Below, piece after piece: positions 43,794-64,000 of a DNA stretch of 64,000 nt (positions are counted from its first letter, which is position 1; every line of letters starts with the position of its first letter). This DNA is from Hippasteria phrygiana (taxonomy: Eukaryota > Echinodermata > Asteroidea > Valvatida > Goniasteridae). The stretch is taken from positions 620,001 through 684,000 of the forward strand of contig JAZGUH010000084.1 in assembly GCA_037893225.1 (NCBI GenBank), given 5' to 3'. The notes beneath the pieces were generated by a model. It was not told the DNA's origin and did not search any database. It was given only the letters and a program-made list of their open reading frames with translations. The position numbers and the translations under genes were made by a program.

Positions 43794-45536
43794 GGGCCAA
43801 CTAGTCTAACAGCTGAAATTGTCCTTTTTTTCATTAAGCTTTATAAGATGCTTACATCTAGTGGCCAGTAGAAAGCCACAGTTTCTAGCAGGTTCCTTTA
43901 CTGACAGATCTACATGTAGGTCACAAACAACAAAGAGAGGGCATAGGATTGTATAAGTTAAACAAAGATGCTTCGAACATGCATGATTTTCAAGGGGGGG
44001 GGGGGGGGAGGCACATTACCCCTTTGCCCCATAAATGTGGCCAGTTTACTGGACTCTTATGTCCAGCAGGTGCTCATTTGTCATCATTTCTGATTTGCCA
44101 TTGCACCACTCTTCATTCCTTGTTTAACTATTCATAAAAATGTGTATGTTAGGCTCTCTGGCATTCACATAATTGCATAAACTGCAGTTTATTCTCACAG
44201 CATGTACAGCCAACAGATGTTGACAGAAATGACCTCATCAGGTACTATGTACCAAACTCCTTCCGTTTTCTTTTTAATCATGAGATTGCCGTATGCAGTA
44301 TGCTAATTAAATAATTCCTTCATTTGATGTATTTTAGCCAAGTGAATATTACCAGCGCAAAGTATGTATATTTTTCTGCTCAGACACTTTTTGGCATTAA
44401 GTTATTATTGAAGATTATCTGCACGAATGCTTTGGCCTGTTGAATTTTTAATGTTGTTATTTTTTATTTTTTGGGGGGGGGGGGGGGTTGTATCATATCT
44501 ACAGCAGACATGCATGTACACAAATTTGAGTACTTGATTTATGCATCCCACACCACCCCTGTCTAAGTGATGGAGTATTTGTCCAGCTATTTGTTCAAGA
44601 TAATCAACGTTTTCTTACAGCAGAAACTGTGGTGGTGTTGGGCTCGTTCAACCATGCGCTCAAATTTGTGTTCCTTCGCACACTTCTGCTCGAGTTGATA
44701 GCCCATGAGTTTTTACAAAGTAGATGTACAATATGGATGACATATCTCCAGTCATGAATGGCAGCAAATTTTGATTGATACCACAAAGGTTTACGCCAGT
44801 CTGAATATTCTTATTATTGTTATACACGTTATTGCTGTCATGCTCTGGAACCAAAATGAGATTTATATAATACACAACTCAGAAGAATATCTATTTTCTA
44901 CCCTAAAACATTGACCTAGTGTTAGCAAAGTCGATTCAGAATTTATCAGAATTTTCATTTGTTTGGGAAAGGCCAGTGGATTTAAATAGAACACAGGTAA
45001 AATATGCTGTCTTTTAGCTCTTCTTTGATAATTCCTGCAGTTTAGACCCTCCTTCTGACTAAGTTTTTTTTTTCATGACATAAAAACAAATATTTCCAAA
45101 AGGGATGTAAATTTGAGTAGAAAATAGAAAAGGGCACGGTAAATTTTTCTTGAATGCAGGGGTTCAAGCCGATGCGAGGACCTCTAGTTTTTGCTGTTAA
45201 AGTGATTAACTTTAACATAGACGGGAATATAGGTTCTGTTCTAGACAAATATTATACATGTATATATGTACTATACGTAAGTTTATTTGCTATTTTTCAA
45301 GCATGCTTCTTTATGGTATATTTTTTCCCTACCAGTATGAAATGTACATGCGTCTGATGAATTACCCCTTAAAGTGGGTTAAAAGCTTTTTTTCCCAATA
45401 AATTAAAGTGACAATTCTGTGTACGTATACGTTTTTGTTTTTCTGTTGGAAATGCAACTTTTATTTTTCTAGCCCTTCCGTACAGGATGCAGATCCCTTT
45501 GTGAAAACTGATATGAGATGTTGATCCCTTGATTAA
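43794..45536. other. Intergenic stretch with G-runs
   Basis: G-runs at about 43996-44008 and 44474-44487. Otherwise no recognised feature. Confidence 0.4.
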
Positions 45537-45773
45537 TTAACCCACCTCAATCCTCCAAAATCCTCCTTGTAGTTTTGGGGGATTTTGGAGGATTGAGGAT
45601 GAATGGTATTTCAAGAAAAGGGGGATTTTGGAGGATTCAGGATGAATTGTGTTTCAAGCGAGGAGGATTTTAGAGGAGTGAGGATGAATGAATTTTTTGG
45701 GGCAGGGCAATCGGAGGATTTTCGAGAATTGAGGATGGTTCCTAGCAAAAAGGGTCTAGGGGGTTAGGGTTAA
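45537..45773. mobile_element. TTAA MITE, AATCCTCC type
   Basis: TTAA + CCCACCTCAATCCTCCAAAA ... GGGGGTTAGGG + TTAA (45770-45773). The interior is a loose tandem of GGAGGATTTTGGAGGATTGAGG words. Confidence 0.75.
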
Positions 45774-46111
45774 TCTTATTAAAAAAATTATGTAAGCTTT
45801 ATTAAGCAGAAGCATGTCGGGATTTGCATTTAAGTTAAAATCAAATTAAACGTACTTTCATGCAATTGGTTACAAAGTGTTTCACTTTAAAACACTCTGA
45901 AAATAATAGGCACTGTCAATTGAAACTTGAATTATTTGTAAAATCTTTTTCTTTAATATTATACAGCCAAGGCATTTTGATGATTATAAAATTCTTATTG
46001 CATACAAAATAAACTTTAAATATAGATATAACATTTATATTCACACTATAACACAGTATACAAATAATTAATGTTTAATACGAGTGCAATGGTAAGAATA
46101 ATTTCATGAGG

Positions 46112-46146
46112 TGACAGATGGAATGTTACATTCCATCTGTCGCCGA
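46112..46146. repeat. Short perfect hairpin
   Basis: GGTGACAGATGGAATG pairs with CATTCCATCTGTCGCC apart from one base near the outside. Confidence 0.75.
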
Positions 46147-46165
46147 ATTAAACATTCATTATTTG

Positions 46166-46636
46166 TTTTATACAACGCCTGAATAAATCCTCGTCAGATT
46201 GCATCCATGGATATTTTTTGTAACTGTGTACAACATGCCGTTTTTCCTTCTCAGGCCCGCATAAAACCGTGACAAAAAGTTGTCCAGTTCCGAAATAGTT
46301 AAAGCTCAATTGTTGTTCCTGCATGTCTTGCAAAGTCATCTAATCGTTTGACTGCGTATTTAATTTGTTTCTTTGTATCAGCATGTGTTCCTATATTTCA
46401 TCGTCTGTTAGGAGAACAAACGGTGAATCGGGAACATCGTCCCCTATTTTATGTGAATGACAGCCGTGGTGTAGCGCCATCAATAGTGTGACCGTGGAAT
46501 TATGGAAGTTCTGTTCAACGCATACCGTTGAATAGAACTTCTATTTTTGTGGTGCCGTGCATTGGTACGAATTCAATGCGCATGATTAATGATCCACCAA
46601 TCAGATGGCGGGGATTTATTCAGGCGTTGTATAAAA
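46166..46636. mobile_element. TIR element, 471 bp
   Basis: TTTTATACAACGCCTGAATA..AATCC at the left is the exact complement of GGATTTATTCAGGCGTTGTA..TAAAA at the right. An inner hairpin AGAAGTTC..GAACTTCT type (about 46507-46552) is also present. No coding frame. Confidence 0.75.
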
Positions 46637-48276
46637 TGAAATGGCATATTAACAACTGTGATACCCCGTGCCAAAACTAGGCACTTTCTATCAAAAAACA
46701 CAATTTTTTTTGTGGTCCATTGTTAATGCGGGAACAGCTAGGTTTTGGCGTGGGCCGTTACAAATGTTGATTCAAATTATTACACAAAATAATGCTTTTT
46801 TTTTTGGAAACCAAAAATTCAGGTGCTCTGTATAGCAAATAAATATAATGCACCAATTCAACTATTGCGAGTATCTACATTTCAAAAAACGTAACCCTTT
46901 TACCCCAAATTACAATAATTTCTGTTTGCATGATTCCCTGGAGAAACACACCCTGCATATCGCATTATAAAAAGTTATATGTCAATTAATGTTTACATTG
47001 CATATTTCATTCCAGTTTAATATTTCGACATCAATTATATAGACATTACTTGCACAAAGATTCATTTTTTCAATATAAACTCTTTTGAATGGTGTAGTAC
47101 ATAGAATGAGCCATCAAGTTACATTATTTCATTATAAAAAAAGTAAACAATCAAATAAAGCAAAAATAAAACTTTACCAAAATCTGTGCTTTTCACACTC
47201 AAATTATCTTCAAATGGGTATGGTGGCAACATCCATTTTGCTTCAAACATTGGATTCTTTTAATACATTTTAATTTGAAAAACAACAACAGCAGCATTTC
47301 GATTGACCCTGCAAAAAGTGCCATTGGTAATGACAATTTTTAATGGCCATTATATTGTTTAACATTCAGTCAGATTTCCCCCCCTCCCCCCCCCCCCCCA
47401 TACAAAAATGACAAGGGGATTTGTAGGCAATGTGCAGAAGCCAGAGAATGATTATATGGAATAACAATTTGAAGAATATCAATTTGTTCCAAGAAGCAGA
47501 CATTTTGTTTGCATAATGCGGCACATAATTACCATGCGGAAGATTTGATAAGAGAAGAATTGTCAGGATTTATGAAAGACCCAAATTAGGCACTTGAAAG
47601 TCATTGTGTACTGGATGTTGGCCAGTGAAAACATTGGAGTATTAGAGGAAATCAGCCAGGGAAAAAATATATGGCAACAGCTGATGTAAAGGCTGGGGTG
47701 AGGGCACGGGAACTAGTGTGGCATACTTTCTTATTAGAGAGGGGAAACTGACTGTTTGCGAGTTTACCTCAACCCTTAGACAGCACTATGGAATTTTGGG
47801 CAGTCATTTTTGTTTGAGATTTTGAGGATCCTTTAAATTACGGTTGATGGGATTCAACACTATGATTTCACAAGCTGCATTTTTATGCAATTCTACCATG
47901 ATTCTACAATGGGTATCTGAAGGATTTACTTCTTAACAGTATGAAGACCATGGAATATATGCCCTGCAGAAAATAAAAATAAAAACAGAATGATGTTTGG
48001 TAAACCAATCACAACTTGACACAAAGTAGTCCAGTGTCACTGCTACAGTCAAGGAATGTAGATGATTATGTCAAAAATATACTGACACCATGTACTATTT
48101 TGTTCATGCATTGATATACTTGGTTTGCCTTTGAGATATGCTTGAAGAAAAATGATATCCATATTTACATTAAAAACAAAATTAAAAAAACAACAAACAC
48201 AAGATTATGAGTACATGTATAATGCAATTCATCTTTAGAGGATATGCAAAATCCTGTAAATACTTTGAATATGTCA
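46637..48276. other. AT-rich intergenic stretch
   Basis: Contains a C-run (about 47381-47399). No gene or element recognised. Confidence 0.4.
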
Positions 48277-48677
48277 GGGTGCCGTGGCGGCTCTGGCAGC
48301 CAAGCGAACCGCTACAATGTGTTTGTGCAGTCAAGCATTATACACAATAATCCAACAATGGATTGAAACTGCACAAACAGCGGCCAATGGCGTCATCCGG
48401 CCTGGTGGCACTGTTGTTTTTGCGCCATATTCCAACATCCGTACGCGAGGGGTTAAATATCACCCCCCAAAAACAAAAAAAACAACAATGCAAATCAAAC
48501 ATTAGAGCTTGCTTAACCCATTGAATACGGACGGACGACTGTAGAAGCGGTTTGAAAAAGACCACCTGGCCAGTTGTCATCTATATGCGCATACCTGTGC
48601 GTATTCAATCCACTGTTTGCCCATTTTGTGTTGGCATACCAGCACACCATCAATAACAGTCGGACAGAATTGGTTAA
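48277..48677. mobile_element. Two adjacent Family A TTAA MITEs
   Basis: The first (about 48277-48456) keeps only its right end, CGCGAGGGGTTAA. The second (48513-48677) has both TTAA: TTAACCCATTGAATACGG ... CAGAATTGGTTAA, with AAGACCACCTGGCCAGTTG inside. Confidence 0.7.
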
Positions 48678-49164
48678 GTGTAGCGTATTCAAGCATGCGG
48701 ACATCTTTTAAACTACAGTTTAACCCATTCACAGCCGACAGGACTTTCAAGTCCATGCCCAATCTATTTATAACGTAAAATTCTAGTGTAAGAAAAATAA
48801 TGTGGGCAAGATGTAGGCCTACTGACAACAGGGATAACATATTCCAATTTTTCATTGAGTTTCCTCATGAATAAAATCCAAACCATTATAAACAAACAAC
48901 CTAGCTGGGAAATAAATGTAGCATTTGGGATTAGCCCCCCCCCCCCCCCCCCCCTGCAATTTTTTTTTACCAAACGACATCCGAATGGGTGAACGCTATG
49001 AGATTTTGGACTTGACTTCCCTTTTAAAAAAAAATCCTCCGGAGTCACAAATTAGAAAAAAAGAAATTAATTTAAACGTAATGAAATTTCAGACTTGATT
49101 TCCCTTAAAAAAATCCTTCAAAGCTGCAAATTAGAAGAAAAGAAAATCCGACTTTAAAAAACAG

Positions 49165-49235
49165 TAACGTTGAGGTTTCGAACCCACAATCTCCAATCTC
49201 TACGCCTTGCAACTTATCAACTGAGCAATCGGAAT
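49165..49235 (-). repeat. tRNA-like sequence, different from the main SINE
   Basis: The reverse complement reads CCGATTGCTCAGTTGATAAG ... GTGGGTTCGAAACCTC: A and B boxes present, but the acceptor stem is poor. Best read as a tRNA-derived repeat rather than a working tRNA gene. Confidence 0.45.
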
Positions 49236-50486
49236 GCTTGGCTAACGACGAGAATTCATTGCATATTCCCAGCCCACCAAACTTCAAAAGCAGGATGCTT
49301 CTGTTGTGAAAGGTTGAGCACCATACATGTTGAATGTGATGTTGGACCTTGTTGGAGTAAGGCACAAAGGCCCAGGGTGATGGTGTTGGATTTTGCCCGA
49401 GTATAGATACAGGGGTTATGATAGTGACACTGCTGTTAAGTTCTGCTTGAGTGAGACCTCTACTGGCCAGTTTATAGGACTGTTTTGATACTCTACTTCG
49501 TGTAGATATCTAGCTGGGGGGTTAGGGTTAGTAATGAAAAACTCTGAACTTTTTTCAAGTCAGTGCCATACGTGATGAACTTCCGTTTCTGGTAGAATTT
49601 GTCTGGAACAACCTTAAAAGTATAGCAGGGCATGTTACAGAATAGAGGCATATTTCACCGCGATAACTGCAATACCAAGTTGATGGGACTTTAATGGGAA
49701 CTAATAACGATATGTAGACATTTGTTTGTTTTGGTTCAACCTCAGGGCATTTGCAAATGAGCAATGAGACTGCAGGTGACCAAATATTGCACTTGTAGCT
49801 TTTTTGGTCGACTCCTATTTTTGTTTTCTTGCATTTTTCAAGTCTGTAAACCTACGTCATAAAACTACTTCATAAAACTACTTCATGTGTATGTAAGTGC
49901 TTGGGAAAAAGTTGAAAAGGTTTAATCACACTCTGTTGTGGGTTTAAGTTGTTGAGAAGAACTGTTGAATGAAAGTCGACGTTTTGATCACTTGCTCTGG
50001 TCGTCTTCGGGAGAAGAAGTAGTAAAACTCAATTCCAAAGTGTTAATTTTCAGCTATTAGGGTATAACAAAATGTTTTTCAGACTCAAATGTTTTTCATT
50101 TTTAAATGCTTTCTTAAAGAATCTTTCCAATACTTGGGCGAAAATGTGCCAGAAAGAAACTTTCATTTGTACAGCAAGGCTAAGACACTGTAGAATGTTA
50201 TCAGTTCCCGAGTCTACAAAAACAGGTTTCATTGTGACTGGCGCACAAGATCTACCAAATTTCTAACATCACTCCTTGAGATTTATTCCCTAGACAAATC
50301 TAAAGATTCAGCATTACTGAAGCGAAATCTTAACAGAAAGAAATGCCAACAGCAAACGAGTTCACTGCACTCCAACAGCGTTTTCTTGTATTCCGCAAGC
50401 AACCAAGTATTAGAAAGAAAGCCAGCGTTTCAGGGGTAACAAGGTTCTGGCGGGAAAACTGTTTTGTAATATTTCCATAGCAGATT

Positions 50487-51031
50487 AAGGCCCGAAGTCC
50501 ATTTAGGGCCGGTCTGCATACCGGCTCCCGGTATTTGACCGGTTTAAACTGCAGTCGGTATTTTACCCCTCCCCGGACGGTACAAGTCCACTTGCTCGTC
50601 CGCATTTCAAAGCCATCTTAATGAATAGACTTGCGGTTATGCTTGGCTAGCCTGCTGCCTGATGGCCCTGCAGAGTGTTTACAATGGGGAGTTTATTGAC
50701 TGTGACTGACTGAGTATACTCCTATGTGTAGTGATTACCGAAGTGTGAATACTGGGTGGTCAGATCTGTCCAGCGGCAAACTCTTTCAAACTGAGCAAAC
50801 GTTTAGGGCCTTTAACCTGTGGAAGATTATTATCGGATTAAAGTCACCACATTGTCTGCATTTAAAAGGAGTTCACCAGCCCAGGAATTGGACACAATGG
50901 ACTCTTAAACAGGGCCAGCCTTCCAGTAGAGGCTTGGACGGTATCCAACCCGGTTTGTGAGGATTAAAATGAACCAGTTTGCGTACCGGGAGACGGTATA
51001 CATACCGGCCCTATTTGGACTTGGGGCCTAA
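50487..51031. mobile_element. TIR element next to the ALK 3' end
   Basis: AGGCCCGAAGTCCATTTAGG..GCATACCGGCTCCCGGTA pairs with TACCGGGAGACGGTAT..ATACCGGCCCTA and TTGGACTTGGGGCCT. About 545 bp. Confidence 0.7.
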
Positions 51032-51055
51032 GCCCAATACTTACTGGTCAATGCT

Positions 51056-51061
51056 TTTATT
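51056..51061 (-). promoter_or_regulatory. Candidate ALK poly(A) signal
   Basis: AATAAA on the minus strand, 94 bases beyond the ALK stop codon. The only good hexamer this close. Confidence 0.4.
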
Positions 51062-51154
51062 ATGTATCACATATGACATGTTTTGAGTTTGATGCATAAA
51101 ACGAAATATCATTTAAAAATACCGTGGAGGCTTGGAATGCTTTATGTTACAACT

Positions 51155-63125
<11,971 letters not shown>

Positions 63126-63344
63126 CTAGAGGCAAAACAGATCGCAAACAATATAGTACCATATAACACTGTTATATATCTTTGCATCTGGAATGCAACT
63201 CACCTACAGTTGTAGAGACATAAGCATAGCTTGTGAAACAATGTCCAACTACAATTTGATGCAGAATGCACAAAATATTACACAAACAAAAATTAAAGCA
63301 CAAAATTCCAGGAGTTGTCTAATTATTATTATTTTTTTATTGAA

Positions 63345-63560
63345 TCACCTAATAGGCTAAATGCCACTCTAGGTAAGGGGTTACTTTTAGAGGTGGTAGG
63401 GTTGGTGACATTTTGAATTGCCAACCCTACCACCCTTTCCTGGGTCCAGATCTAAATAGAGGATAAATCTCAATAGATACCAAAGAGCTTATCCTAATTT
63501 TCAGACCTATAGACCCAGGCGGGGTAACTTAGACTGTCGGTGAGACCAACTCACGTCCCC
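63345..63560. repeat. Dispersed repeat family C copy
   Basis: CTAATAGGCTAAATGCCACT, GAGGTGGTAGGGTTGG, then CCAACCCTACCACCC and GGTCCAGATCTAAATAGAGG, as in 53990-54130. Confidence 0.6.
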
Positions 63561-63584
63561 TAGTATGTGTTAATTGCAGTGATG

Positions 63585-64000
63585 TAGTCGAGACCATCAC
63601 AAGACCCTGCAAGTCCAACACAAGACCATCACAAGTCTTAAGCTATTCAAATGAACTGTAACAAAAGCATTCCTTTGTCATGGTTTATGCCTGTTACTTG
63701 TGCCTGTAACCAGCTGGTCTTGTGGCTGGTCTTGTGGCTGGTCTTGTGGCTGGTCTTGTGGCTGGTCTTGTGGCTGGTCTTGTGGCTGGTCTTGTGGCTG
63801 GTCTTGTGGCTGGTCTTGTGGCTGGTCTTGTGGCTGGTCTTGTGGCTGGTCTTGTGGCTGGTCTTGTGGCTGGTCTTGTGGCTGGTCTTGTGGCTGGTCT
63901 TGTGGCTGGTCTTGTGGCTGGTCTTGTGGCTGGTCTTGTGGCTGGTCTTGTGGCTGGTCTTGTGGCTGGTCTTGTGGCTGGTCTTGTGGCTGGTCTTGTG
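63585..64000. repeat. Dispersed element with a 12-bp minisatellite running off the window
   Basis: GATGTAGTCGAGACCATCAC ... CAAAAGCATTCCTTTGTCAT ... CTGTAACCA, then 24 perfect units of GCTGGTCTTGTG (63713-64000), still continuing at the right edge. Same dispersed family as 33655, 53155 and 61965, whose internal repeats differ. Confidence 0.9.

Noticed and set aside
45537..45773. CCCTAA/TTAGGG words as interstitial telomeric repeats
   Set aside because: Only one or two copies at each end, always next to TTAA, so they are transposon termini.

Overview
The window is animal nuclear DNA: AT-leaning, intron-rich, with large spliced genes and dense transposon relics. Two genes can be reconstructed exon by exon and both are bilaterian. 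On the + strand is a complete AMP-activated protein kinase beta subunit (PRKAB type; seven coding exons, 30680-41787, 277 residues). On the - strand is the 3' half of an anaplastic lymphoma kinase/leukocyte tyrosine kinase homologue (ALK; ten coding exons, 63125 down to 51155, continuing beyond the right edge). The style (sea-urchin-like foldback element, CR1/L2, RTE and jockey-like retrotransposons, many MITEs, long G runs) suggests an invertebrate deuterostome such as an echinoderm, hemichordate or amphioxus. I cannot fix the species from sequence alone.

Layout. 1-2540: decayed RTE/CFDP2-like non-LTR element (-). 3823-4059: an acidic, Pro/Ala/Glu-rich terminal coding exon of an unidentified + strand gene whose other exons lie to the left. 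4060-20650: intergenic, with TTAA-flanked and hAT-like MITEs, a perfect 66-bp-arm hairpin, a TGACGTCA palindrome array, a 152-bp tandem repeat, a tRNA-derived SINE and a TA-flanked inverted-repeat element. 20651-21735: foldback element whose terminal inverted repeats are minisatellites, with an 11-bp target duplication. 21890-26945: three-layer nest of transposons. 27476-30486: hAT-type elements and hairpins. 30680-41787: AMPK beta gene. 41788-51155: tail-to-tail intergenic interval with MITEs. 51155-64000: ALK gene with repeat-filled introns; the window ends inside a 12-bp minisatellite.

Most striking is an uninterrupted (GGGGCC)29 array in intron 1 of the AMPK beta gene, starting six bases after the splice donor. 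It has the same unit and the same intron number as the human C9orf72 ALS/FTD repeat. If intron 1 is retained, a poly(Gly-Arg) tract is fused in frame to the putatively myristoylated AMPK beta N-terminus.

The second theme is a burst of short elements that use TTAA as target. Three insertions can be checked against an internal empty site or a restored reading frame, which is unusually strong evidence within one window. AMPK beta is the scaffold and glycogen-sensing subunit of an energy-sensing kinase, and ALK is a neuronal/developmental receptor tyrosine kinase. They are convergent neighbours and nothing in the sequence shows that they work together.
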